Source: Cricetomys ansorgei (Eukaryota; Chordata; Mammalia; Rodentia; Nesomyidae). Taken from it: a DNA stretch of 64,000 nt. Location: NCBI GenBank assembly GCA_026225945.1, contig JAMJFZ010003581.1:11939001-12003000 (forward strand). Reading direction: 5' to 3'. Below the pieces are notes generated by a model. The model was not told the DNA's origin, searched no databases, and saw only the letters and a program-made list of their open reading frames with translations. The position numbers and the translations under genes were made by a program. Numbering within the stretch: the stretch's first letter is position 1; each line of letters starts with the position of its first letter. Shown piece after piece: positions 20,600-30,999 of this stretch.

Positions 20600-23030
20600 T
20601 TTCTTTTATTTAGCTCAGGGCAAGGTTGCTATAAAACGGAAGATAACTAATATACTATTTACTAACACCATGAAATAATAGTGCTTAGTATATGCCAAAC
20701 GTGCATTGGCTAACACAGCTGTTGTACCACTAAGCTCATATAAACGCCATTTTGTAAACATTTATAAACTGAAAGTGTAAATCATTTAAAGGTGTACTCT
20801 AAAGAACAATCTATGAAAAAAAAATACTAAAATTTCCGAAGTTCTGTGTTCACACACTTGCATACACTACATACAACACAGACAAAACACATAAAGAAAA
20901 TTAGAATTTTCACAAAGATAATAACAATCCAAGTCTTAAGACTAAAGAAAAAAAAAAAAGAACCTAAAATATTTCAATTGTTTCTTTTTTGGCAAATTAA
21001 TCATTTTTATGAGTTAAGCTACAAAATAAATGTGAAAGACATACTTTCTCTGAAAGCTGAAAAAGTGTTTGATTTTGTAGACAAATCTTTATTCTCTCAA
21101 CATGAGTAACACATTTTTGAATACCATTACATACACTAAAGGGAATGTTTAAATGTTCTCCATACAGATTTCTTTAAAGCATATAAAATAATAATTAAAA
21201 AAAGAAATAACTAATAACACAAATATTCCTAGAAAGGTACACAAAGAGACAGTTAACGAACAAAAAAAAAGGTGGGGGGAGGCAAATTAAAATAGCCCTG
21301 CAACGTTTGTGTATGCAATTTATCAAGAAATGATACAAAAGAAACAAAGCAAATGTCGGCTCATTCTGGAGCTTCTTTGTCATCATTAATGTATTCAGGC
21401 TTTCACAGCTAAAAACTGCTATACTTTGAAAGGGTTTTCCATAAAAGAAAATTCATATTTAGTGTTTACACAAAGCTGTCAGGCTACTAAGACTAAACTT
21501 TGAGTGTCCAGAACATCTTTTCTAAACACCTAAACAAAACAAACAAAAAACTACATTGGCCTTTATTTGTAAATAAATGAAAGATTTTGTTTAACCTTGT
21601 GTGTTTATTTCTGGTGAAAAAAGGGAAAAAGAAAGACTTCACCAGGAAAGAGTTATGTGGCTATTTTCTTTCATTACTAACTCTTATTTCTCAAATTGAT
21701 ACAAATGATCTCCTTCTGTTTCTGTCTATCTGCTTGCTTCTCAGTACAACTAACTGTCAGGACTGGGGAAATCTCTGTATGGAAATAGAAGATGTGCAGT
21801 TTGTAACCTGCTTAACTTGCCTTATGTCCTACATGCCCTCAGTATGGCGTTCATTAAAGTCTCAGCTGTTTTGTTTCTACCAGTGGCAGCCCAAACATAG
21901 CCTTGTTTTTCTTTGTTAAAAGGCCAGATTGTGCATAAATATGCACCTAATCTATATGTGAGTGTGTATGGTGTGCATGTGTTTAAATGGTAAAAATTTA
22001 CCAAGCTTGTAAATATTTCATCATATTCCCTTAAACCCGGCATCTGAAGAAATGAAGTCTCCATTCATAAGGACAGCACCTATTAGTTTTCTCAAGGAAT
22101 TATAATGCAATACCTCCTCAAAAATTAGATCATAAATAAGAATTGAAATTTTGAATAAATGAATTCTAGACAGATGCAACTCAAAATCATTCTTTAAGGG
22201 TCTCTTTATACAATCTGAACTTCACTTTTCAAAATTTTCTGATATACTCTAGATTTTAATCCCAACTGCTTCCATAAATTAGACTGTAAAAAATATTTAA
22301 ATGACCACTATTCTCTTTTGCCTTCCAACAAATATGAAGTGGATCAAATGAATTATCTTTTCCCCCTCTGACTTGAAAGAGAAGATTCAAAACTGCACAT
22401 TTTAATGATTAAGCTATAACCAAAGTTAACGCTTGACTGTGATCACAAGTTCATTGACTTTTAAAATTAAAAGTAAAAAGTTTTACTGATATATGCAAAT
22501 AATGTGCTATTGTACAGTATCACCTATTGCTGTACAGTATTAGCACTATGTATATGTATATTTCAAATTAATCATTCTTAAATGATTAAAATAGAACATG
22601 CAAAAATGTCAAATATTTAATATATTCTGTGGGAAATTTACTAAAAGATTTATTTTTAATATGTTATTAAGGTACTTGTGATATTAATTATAATATGAAG
22701 TTACTTAAATCTTCATTATTAAATATTATTTAAATATTAAAATATTATGCCTGTAAAATAATTTAACCTAAGGGCTATAAAAGCATTCCTGTGTATCAGT
22801 TTGACCATATAATACACATTTATTAAGTAAACAAAATTACAATAACTATTAAGTACTATATCCAAACATAATTGTTTAAAAAAATTATAATTTTATCCGA
22901 CAAGTTTCTCTTAAAAAGACTGGCTAAAGAAAATGGCCTCTTAGGTAAACATACCACCACTGAGGTTACTTAAGGAACCACATCACAGGGTCTGTTTTCA
23001 TTCCTGACACTCACTTCTAAGCCATTCAGA
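20600..23030. other. Long unique AT-rich stretch
   Basis: No transposable element was clearly recognised. There are A-rich runs at about 20945-20960. The 110-codon plus-strand frame at 21587-21919 has no recognisable domain and no convincing paired splice sites. Confidence 0.4.
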
Positions 23031-23035
23031 GCTTA

Positions 23036-23085
23036 TCCTTAAAAACACAATACTTTGTACAAAAAAAGTATTGTGTTTTTAAGGA
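23036..23085. repeat. Perfect 21-bp inverted repeat (hairpin), 8-nt loop
   Basis: Arms 23036-23056 and 23065-23085 are exact reverse complements, starting TCCTTAAAAACACAATACTT. The motif AAAACACAATA is then repeated twice just downstream (about 23090 and 23104). It could be a fold-back duplication. Confidence 0.9.
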
Positions 23086-23601
23086 AAAAAAAACACAATA
23101 AAAAAACACAATAGTGGCATGCAATACTACTTCGTTACGAACGACGTGAAACATGACATAGGAAAAACAAACTGAGAGTACAAAGCAATGGAGAACCAAC
23201 CAGTGAGACAAAAGTTGGTTCCCTGGGAGACAAAAATTGACAAAGCTCGAGCTAGATTGATAAAAGAAAATAAATAAAGAAATAGGATAAAATAAACTGG
23301 TGAGAAAAAAGGAGACATTACTACAGATCTTACAGAAATGTAAAGAATTATAAGAAGTTCTACAATCTTATTACAATCAAAAATAAATAAATTTTCACAA
23401 TGAACACGGATAAATTCATAGAAACATGAGTCATTAAAGCTGATTCAAGAAGAGATAATATCAACAGGGTTGGAAGAAGAAATTAGTGATCAAAATCTAC
23501 CCAACAAAAAAGCCATGGCCAAAATGAATAAATAGATAAATAAATAAAATTAAGAAATAAAAAACCAAAAACAAACACAGCAACAACAAAAGCACAAATA
23601 A

Positions 23602-23750
23602 ATGCATGCCTTTAGTTCCAGCACTTAAAGGGCTGAGGCAGAGGGGTCAATTTAAATTCAAGGCCAGCATGGTCTACAGAGCAAATTCCAGGACAGTCAG
23701 GGCATTATAGAGAGACCCATCTTGAAAAACAAAACAAAACAAAACAAAAG
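23602..23750 (+). mobile_element. B1 SINE
   Basis: B1 in the forward direction: ATGCATGCCTTTAGTTCCAGCACT, CTGAGGCAGAGGGGTCAATTT, CAAGGCCAGCATGGTCTACAGAGC, CCAGGACAGTCAGGGC and an A-rich CAAAA-repeat tail. Confidence 0.92.
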
Positions 23751-23859
23751 CCATGGTGAATTCTACTGAATATTAAGAAGTAATGGTAATGCTTCTTGAG
23801 TTTTGCCCCAAACTAGAAAAGGTCATTTCCCTATAGCAACAGCATACCCAGATTGATTA

Positions 23860-24147
23860 AAAAAAAAAAAAAAGAAAGAAAGAAATATTACCAGACCAAC
23901 ACCCTTTCCTGATTGATTACAAAACTACTCAAAAGTGAGAAATGAAAGAGACTTTCTCATCATGTTACAAAAACTACAATTCCCTTCTGAGTCAATAGCT
24001 AAAGACAAAAACTTTAAAATAAGAAAGGGAAAAAAAAAAAAAAGCCAATAACACTCAAGTTTGCCACATCTACTCTGTTTTATACTAGAATTTATAGCCA
24101 AACCAACTGGACAGGAAACAAAAAAAGTACCAAAATTAAAAAGTAGC
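23860..24147. other. Short unique stretch with A-rich runs
   Basis: A-rich tracts near 23860 and 24030 may be tails of lost insertions. No element body was recognised. Confidence 0.35.
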
Positions 24148-24301
24148 AGGGCAGTGGTGGCTCACACCTTTAATCCCAGCAATGGGGAGGCAAAGGCAGG
24201 GGGATCTCTGTGAGTTCGAGGCCAGCCTGATCTACAGAGCGAGTTCCAGGACAGCCAGAGTTATTACAGAGAAACCCTGTCTCGAAAAAAACAAACAAAA
24301 G
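24148..24301 (+). mobile_element. B1 SINE, full-length
   Basis: GGGCAGTGGTGGCTCACACC, TTTAATCCCAGC, GGATCTCTGTGAGTTCGAGG, CCAGCCTGATCTACAGAGCG, CCAGGACAGCCAGAG, GAAACCCTGTCTCG and an A-rich tail. The pol III A-box and B-box (GAGTTCGAGGCC) regions are well preserved. It is among the youngest copies in the window. Confidence 0.96.
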
Positions 24302-24773
24302 CTAAATGTTTACGGTACACACTGAAAACATGTAAAAAACAAATCATTGACCTTAGATTGTAATCTGACAGGTACATTAAGGTTTTCCCTTACTAAGACA
24401 ATTGTTAATTATTGGGCCATTTTAAATCAAGAAGAGAAAAAAAAAGAACAATATGCTTCAGTTAATAATTAAATGATTATAAAAAATTTTAATTTAAAAT
24501 TAAAGATTAGATATATAAAAGTGTACTGTTTAATAAAAGAAATTATGAAAAATATGAAAGAAAATTATTACAAGAATTGTTAAACTGTTAGATAATACAA
24601 AATAATATCAATGAGCTAAGAACACCGCCTAACCACGGGACAGGATTATACAATGATGAGGTCTGTTTTCAGAGAAATACTGAGGTACATTATAAACAAA
24701 AACAGTTTAAACTTATTTGAGAGCTGCATAAACAAGGTTTTAAAAACATACCTTTAAAAAATATTGTGATTTT

Positions 24774-24940
24774 GGCTGGGTGCGAGGTTACATGCCTATA
24801 ATTCCAGAACCTAAGACAGGCAGAGGCAGGTGGATCTCTGTGAATTAAAAGTAAGCCTGGTCTATTTAGTGAGTTCCAAAGACAGTCAGGATAGAGACAC
24901 ACTGTCTCACAAAAAATAAAATAAAATAAAATAAAATAAA
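24774..24940 (+). mobile_element. B1 SINE with (AAAAT)n tail
   Basis: GGCTGGGTGCGAGGTTACATGCC, AGGCAGAGGCAGGTGGATCTCTGTG, AGCCTGGTCTATTTAGTGAG, then a tail expanded to AAAAT units at 24908-24939. Confidence 0.92.
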
Positions 24941-24942
24941 CA

Positions 24943-25120
24943 TGGGCTGGGGAGATGGCTCAGAGGTTAAGAGCATTGGCTGCTCTTGCAGAGGACCCAG
25001 GTTCAAATCTCAGCACCCACATGGCAGCTCACAACTGCCTGTAACTCCAGTTTCCAACACCCTCACACAGAAATATATTACCAATGCACATGAAATAAAA
25101 AATAAAAATTTAAAAAATTA
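24943..25120 (+). mobile_element. B2 SINE, inserted at the tail of a B1
   Basis: GGGCTGGGGAGATGGCTCAGAGG (A-box region), AAGAGCATTGGCTGCTCTTGCAGAGGACCC, AGGTTCAAATCTCAGCACCCACATGGC (B-box region), ACAACTGCCTGTAACTCCAG, and an AATAAAAAATAAAAAT tail. The whole element is present and little diverged. The 85-codon frame starting here is the usual B2 shadow. Confidence 0.96.
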
Positions 25121-25229
25121 CAATAAACAATTATTTCAACATTTTCAAGCTTTGAGTGTTTCAGTGGAGCAGAAAGCAAAGGAGGGAAAATTGAGATAAC
25201 TAAGCCCACAGACTCGTTTTTTTCACTTT

Positions 25230-25990
25230 CTGTCCCTCCATTACTTCAGTATATTTGCATCAATGGTGCTTTTTGACTATCATAGTTTATATATGGTTCA
25301 TGAGTTGTAATGTACCTTCTGTAGTTTTTGACAATGGTCAATAACATTTCCAGCAGAGGAACGTCTTTTATTCCTTTTCTGATCAGCCCATTTTTAATTG
25401 AGCTTTTCTTTCTCTTTAGTATTAAAAGATTTTCAGATATGTTGTATTCTAGTCATACTTCACAAATACTGTACAGAGAGTTTCCCTCATTCTGGCCTGT
25501 TCATTCCTTTAATAGCACCATATAAAAATTAACCTGTTTTTCTTTTCATTTATCATTTTTTTCTTTCATTCTTTTATCCATAATGCTTTTGGATTTTATC
25601 TGAAAAGCTATCACCAAACCGATTTCACTCAGATATCCCGATGTCCTCATTTAGACTTAGGATCCATTTTGAATTAACAACTGTTATCTCAAACTCTATG
25701 CAGCAACTGATACACAGGCAGATTCATGTGCATGTGTATGTATGTCCAGTTTTTCAAGTGCCATTTGTTGAAAAGACTATTCTTTCTCTAATGTATTTCT
25801 TTTTTTCCCTTTACAAAAACCATTCCACTATATTTAAGTGTTATCTATTCCTGGGTTTTCTATTCTGTAATCATGTAGCATCAGTTCTCTGATTCTGTTT
25901 GCTTTCAATTACATGTTGGCTATTCTGGATAGTTCTTGAATTTTAGAAGAGAATTTTGTGTTATAATTGAGCTTATCTCCAGATATTATA
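25230..25990 (-). mobile_element. Ancient L1 (antisense) ORF2/3' region
   Basis: The plus strand follows antisense L1: CCCATTTTTAATTGAGCTTTTC, GGATCCATTTTGAATTAACAAC, GTGCCATTTGTTGAAAAGACTATTCTTTC, TTCTATTCTGTAATCATG and TTGGCTATTCTGGATAG...TTGAATTTTAG. Frames are broken throughout; the small plus-strand frames at 25328-25892 are shadows. Confidence 0.8.
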
Positions 25991-26018
25991 TTTACTAAAG
26001 ATTCATTTGCCCTGACCC

Positions 26019-26400
26019 TGTGAAACCTAGCAGGATGTGATTTCTATGGCTGAGCCAGCCTGAGTTATGTAAATAAGCAGACTTGAGGCAACATTAGGTG
26101 TGGCTTGGTCTCCCCTATCGATCTGTAGTTCCCCTACAATAACATGCGACTCACTGGGTGGGGCCCAGCCCCTTTTGGTGGCACCCCTCTATAGACATGA
26201 ACACACCCTGAAGGCCAAAGGTATGGGAGGAGTAAATCACTGCCATCGCTTTGATCATGCAAATAGTCGGCTAAGAGAGCTAAGAGGGGTTTTTAAAATA
26301 ATAAACTGCCTGGACAGAGAAGAGTGGGAGCTGGAAGATAGTGATGTAAGCTCTGCTCAAATTTGTCTCATGTGTCTTTATTAATAAGTCGCTGGACTTA
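26019..26400 (+). mobile_element. LTR-like element
   Basis: This GC-richer block starts TGTGAAACC and contains GTGGGGCCCAGCCCC. It has a TTTTTAAAATAATAAAC promoter-like box at about 26290 and CTTTATTAATAAGTC near the right end, an order of U3, R and U5 features seen in class II LTRs. No target-site duplication was found and no second copy exists in the window, so the class is an inference. Confidence 0.45.
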
Positions 26401-26422
26401 ATAATTCATTAACAAGAGAAAC

Positions 26423-26541
26423 CATGTCTGATTGTTGAAAAGTAATTAGACAGATATATAAGGTAAGGCTGTAAAGGTCTTCTATGGCTTTCTTTCAATC
26501 AATCCAAGTAACAAGGGATAAACTACAGGCTTGGGAATTGC
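26423..26541 (+). repeat. Left arm of a diverged inverted repeat
   Basis: Reads CATGTCTGATTGTTGAAAA...GGCTTTCTTTCAATCAATCC...ACAAGGGATA.AC.ACAGGCT.GGGAATTG and is the reverse complement of 26791-26917, with scattered differences. About 250 bp including a B1 lie between the arms. Confidence 0.8.
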
Positions 26542-26684
26542 TAATGAAATTCTGTAGCTCTAACATGAAGTGAATCGATCTTGACTCTCCTAAGAATAAA
26601 TAAACATTTCAAAAGCAAACGACATTATTTCAAAAAAGTACAGGCAATTTCTCAGAAGATACAGAGAATGTTAAGAATAAAGAC

Positions 26685-26790
26685 TACAACCCAGATGTGG
26701 CAACTCATGCCTATAATCCTGACACTCAGGAGGCAGAAACAGGCAAATTTCTTGAATTAGAAGCCAGGCTTGGTCTGCATTGAGAGCCTT
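26685..26790 (+). mobile_element. B1 SINE fragment
   Basis: CAGATGTGGCAACTCATGCC, TATAATCCTGACACTCAGGAGGCAG and GCCAGGCTTGGTCTGCATTGAG. It is truncated at the right, where the inverted-repeat arm begins. Confidence 0.82.
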
Positions 26791-26917
26791 GGCCAATTCC
26801 CCAGCCTGTGGTATATCCCTTGTTGTTTGGATTGATTGAAAGAAAGCCTTCACAGTCTTCACAGACTTTCACAGTCCGACCTTATGTATTTGTCTAACCA
26901 TTTTTCAACAATCAGAC
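26791..26917 (-). repeat. Right arm of the inverted repeat
   Basis: Reverse complement of 26423-26541. This arm carries a short internal triplication (CTTTCACAGT / CTTCACAGA / CTTTCACAGT) absent from the left arm, so the two arms have evolved separately. Confidence 0.8.
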
Positions 26918-26929
26918 ATAGTGAAACCA

Positions 26930-27395
26930 TTTCAAAAGAAAATAAATAGCACAAAAGACCAGCAAGAGGTGGAAGAAAACCAATTAATGTCTTAATAAAA
27001 GGAATCAGTTTCTCTACTTTAAATCTATTATCAATACATTTTAAATAGGGTAGGAAGAAATAAGTAGGGCAGTAGAGGTGGGAGAGGAGGAAGCTGATAG
27101 GAAAGAAAGAAAAAGAGGAAATAGAAGACAGTCCTGAATCTCACTGAAATGAGATGTAATTAATTTTTTTACTCTGTGCATCCTCTAAGCTTCTCAGATT
27201 TTTTCATTAAATATTGAATATCTAATTTATCTTTCACATGTTCTATCTTTAAAATTTATATCTTTATAAACTTTTCCTAAAAATGGGTCAAAAAGGACAG
27301 AAGGCTAAATAACAGAAATTTCCTGAATTGGTCAAACTAGGCTAAAAGATTCTCAAGTCAATTTTAAAATTATAGTACTAAATGATATGGATCGT
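26930..27395. other. Unique sequence with a purine-rich tract
   Basis: A GGAAGAAA/GAGGAGG-rich stretch lies at about 27050-27130. No gene or element was recognised. Confidence 0.4.
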
Positions 27396-27399
27396 ATCT

Positions 27400-27580
27400 A
27401 TTTATAAACTCAGTGGTCTCCCAAAAGACCTGAGTTTGCTCCCAGCACATAGAACAGGCAGCTTACAACTCCCTGTAGTTACAGGTCCAAGGAATCTGAT
27501 GCCATTTTCTGGCCTCCATTGATACCCATACACACATGGCATACACTCACACAGAAACACATATATATTCATAATTTTTT
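27400..27580 (+). mobile_element. B2/B3 SINE fragment
   Basis: GACCTGAGTTTGCTCCCAGCAC, AGGCAGCTTACAACTCCCTGTAG, GGAATCTGATGCCATTTTCTGGCCTCC and a CACACAGAAACACATATATATTC tail. The tRNA-like head is lost. Confidence 0.82.
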
Positions 27581-27584
27581 TTCT

Positions 27585-28890
27585 TTAAAAGAGAATCACA
27601 GGAGTGGGAAACTACTTTGTTTGTCCTTCCCAGGAACTTTTCTGGAACTCAAGAGTGAGAAATACCCAGGTTAGTATATGAAACAAGTCCACTGAGAATG
27701 ATTTTTGCCTATTTTATATTGTACAAGCATGTATATTCTCCTCCATTATGGTAATTAATTGGGAGTGATTTTTATTATATTCATAAATTGAAATATTACT
27801 TCAATATTAAGCCAGACAAAATTAAACTCAAAACTACTAATGTTGTTCAGGACACATATTCCCTTCAGTAACAACTATTAACAACTTTTCAACACTTTTT
27901 ATATGATAAATAAGACATGTAATGGGAAGAATAAAAAATACCAAAAAATGTTATATTTATGTTTTTACAAGCTGATTTTCCATGTGTCTTCCACCACTTT
28001 ATAGTTAACATCACTTGTATAAAAATCATTAAGACCATTTAAAGTTTTTCTTTAATAGAGGCAAGAATTCATTACTACATGTTCTATGTGAAGTATGCTA
28101 TTAAATAATAGCTTGTATACTAATTAAAGCAAATGTAATTGTGAGAACACATTGACATTGTTAAAGTAAATTAGTCAATTTGTTAATACTTTCATTTAAA
28201 GTGACCCTAATTGTATTAATTGTGATACTAGCAAATTAAATTGAAGAGCATTAAACACATTTTTGTAATATGTTCTAGAGGAACGAATTCTCCATTACAT
28301 CAGCAAAAGGAAAATTATGATTACATGCCCTCCTTGCCACAAATAAAAACTTACATATGTCCAAGTTCACTTGTGCAAGCATACACATACTCATATGCAC
28401 ACCGTGGATAAACAGAAAAGGCCTTGCTAGGCTGCATATGCTTAGTTACATGCTATAAAATGAACCACACAGAAGAATCAGAACTTCAGATATATGTGAA
28501 ATATCATAGCATCATTTTTTATCTGACTTTGCAAAGACTATTTCACCATTAAATTGTTCAAAATTACATTGTTAAAAAGTTGAGGAAATAAACTTACTCA
28601 TTTGGAAGTGTAACATGAAAATACATTTTAAAGATATTCTAAAATTATAAAGGAGCCATCACTTATTAAACGCCATTAAGTAAGAAGGATATCTGACACA
28701 AGAAAAACTTATAGGGTCAAAAGACATAATAGTATATTAGATGACTATTAAATAATTCTCAGTTTATACAAAATAAATCTAAATTTCTTGGCCAGGTTTA
28801 CAAGTACTCCCTAACACCTAGCCATTCTATGCCATTTCACTAAAGTTAGCCTTGGTGGCCATGGCGACAGCAAACTCCCTTCAGTTACCT
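27585..28890. other. Long unique AT-rich stretch
   Basis: No element, RNA gene or splice-flanked frame was recognised. Confidence 0.4.
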
Positions 28891-28894
28891 TTTT

Positions 28895-29058
28895 TTTAAA
28901 AAAATTGGTTTTCCTCATACAGGGTTTCTCTGTTGTAACACTGGCTGTGCTGGAACTCACTGTGTAAACCAGGCTGGCCTGGAACTCATAGAGTTCCACC
29001 TGCTCTGCCTCCCTGGTGCTGACTGGGATTATAGGTGTGTACCACCACTATCTGGCTT
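28895..29058 (-). mobile_element. B1 SINE
   Basis: Inverted B1: ACAGGGTTTCTCTGTTGTAAC, GGCTGTGCTGGAACTCACTGTG, AACCAGGCTGGCCTGGAACTC, CTGCTCTGCCTCC and GTGTGTACCACCAC. Confidence 0.92.
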
Positions 29059-29059
29059 C

Positions 29060-29555
29060 CCTTCAGTTTACTATCAACAAGTTTACTCTTTTCCTGGAAA
29101 TTACTTCATATAAACTCCACTTTGTTTGGAGCTGTGCTACTTCTCCCACAGATGCCACCATTACATGTCTGGATTCTTCTCTGTCACTCACATACAGCCT
29201 CACCTGAGAATTTAAGGACTCACTGTAATATATTGCCCTGGTTTAATTCTTATCAATGTTCCCCCCCACCCTGCTTTCTGTACATAATTTGCCAATGTTT
29301 TACTATCTCTCTAAGGCTAAAATGTGAATTCTGGTGCGCACTCAAGAACAGTGTCAATAACCTGCAATGTTTGGGGTCTCTGGGGCACCGGAATTGAGGG
29401 GAGGTATCCCATACCTTCCAATACCTGGTACTGGGTTTTGTATTTGGCAACATATGGCTTCTGAGAGGAGCATTATTTTGCATAGGGTAACTCCAATAAA
29501 CTCCTTTTATATAATATATAAATCTTATAAAATAGCAGGTTTCCATATGGTCTTT
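29060..29555. other. Unique or unclassified sequence
   Basis: Overlapping frames on both strands (29035-29397 and 29253-29546) show no domain. GGTCTCTGGGGCACCGGAATTG at about 29375 is locally GC-rich. The right part may belong to the L1 that follows. Confidence 0.35.
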
Positions 29556-29559
29556 TCCC

Positions 29560-30145
29560 TTCTGTCTCTATCTACCTAATCCTCCCTTTTATTCTCCTTT
29601 CCCCTAATACCACTCATGTTCTACAACCCCTCCCCTCATTAAGATCTCTCCCCACCAATGGCTCCTTTCTAGTTCCCTGGATTCTACAGGTACTTCTAGA
29701 AGCACAAATATAAAGACTGGACCCAAAGGTCCACTTATGAATGAGAACATGAGACCATTGACTTTCTGGGTCTGGGTTTATATCATACAGTATAATGTTT
29801 TCAGTGCAAAGAGATGCACATGATCAAGCCTATCAAAATTCTAGCATAGACAAGAAAGGGGAGCCTCAAGCTAAACTGAGGCAGCTTCTGAGGGAGGGAG
29901 AACCAGTTTTCTTTAAGGGTATGGACTGTGGTAGGGACACCAAGATCCAGTGGAGGCCCTACATCCATGAGCAGCACAAACTGTATCCAAAAGGTTATTT
30001 AAAAAAGAGGACACAAAGTTGGAAGGGGTGGAGAGGTAGTGGAGTAGTGAGGGATGAGAGGGGAAAGTGACAGAGGTGAGGGGTGAGTATGACCAAAACA
30101 CATTGTTCAAAATTCTGAAATATAAAGAAGTATTTTATTTTTAAA
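29560..30145 (+). mobile_element. L1 3' UTR, murid type
   Basis: The order matches rodent L1 3' sequence: a pyrimidine-rich CTCCTTTCCCCTAATACC section, AAGACTGGACCCAAAGGTCCACTTATGAATGA, AGTATAATGTTTTCAG, ACACCAAGATCCAGTGGAGGCCCTACATCCATG, AGAGGACACAAAGTTGGAAGGGG and ACATTGTTCAAAATTCTGAAATATAAAG. The 91-codon and 65-codon frames on this stretch are shadows. Confidence 0.8.
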
Positions 30146-30296
30146 TGTGAATTTTATGAAAGAAAGCCATTTACTGTTCAATACTCTTCCCCCAGATACT
30201 TCCTTTTCAATAAATATTTTTATATAAATAAGCTAATAACAGGGCCATAAGCTACTATCAGGGACATGGTATACAGTACTCTCTGTTTGGTAATAA

Positions 30297-30432
30297 ACAT
30301 GTGTGGTAGCACATGACTTTAATACCATTACTCAGGAGGAAGAAGCATATGGATATCTACAAGTTTGTAACTCTTTCCTACATAGTAAGTTCAGTTCAGA
30401 CAGGGCTACGTAATGAGACCCTGTCTTAACAA
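30297..30432 (+). mobile_element. B1 SINE, diverged
   Basis: AACATGTGTGGTAGCACATGACTTTAATACC, CTCAGGAGG, ACATAGTAAGTTCAG, CAGGGCTACGTAATGAGACCCTGTCTTAAC. It is old but collinear with B1. Confidence 0.75.
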
Positions 30433-30839
30433 AGCTGAATAAAACAAACAAAATATATGTGTTTCTATGATCTCTGTTCACTTATTAAATATTGACTTAA
30501 TGTATTAACTATCATGTTAACATGTCTGACTATCTGGTAATTTAATTAAACAAGTGATAAATTCTGTAAAACACCAAACCATTCAATAAAATGCAATATA
30601 TATTAATATGCTTAAAGATAAAGATTGGTGGCACTGCTGTGACCTGGGTCAAAGTCCACCATAATACTCTACTAAAATTCTCACGATATAAAAACTAACT
30701 CAAAGAAGTCAATTACTGACAACACCTCTCCCTTCTAGTTCTGAAATGCTATGATCATGAAATAAGTAAAAAACAAGTTTATAGGAGCAATATTGGAATT
30801 AAAAGTATTTTGAACATCACATTTTAAAAAAAATTTTTT

Positions 30840-30994
30840 TTAGGGGGGTGGAGTTTCAAGACACAGTTTCTCTGTTGTACCTCTGACTGTCCTAGAACTC
30901 ACTCTGTAGACCAGGCTGGCCTGGAACGTACAGAGATCCACCTGCCTCTGCCTTCCACTACTGAGATTAAAGACATGCACCACCTCCCCCTGGC
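30840..30994 (-). mobile_element. B1 SINE
   Basis: Inverted B1: CAAGACACAGTTTCTCTGTTGTAC, GACTGTCCTAGAACTCACTCTG, AGACCAGGCTGGCCTGGAACG, AGATCCACCTGCCTCTGCC and GACATGCACCACC. Confidence 0.93.
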
Positions 30995-30999
30995 GGTTG

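Noticed and set aside
21587..21919. 110-codon plus-strand open frame
   Set aside because: No recognisable domain and no convincing splice boundaries.
24942..25199. 85-codon plus-strand open frame beginning MGWGDGSEVKS
   Set aside because: It is the usual translation of a B2 SINE.
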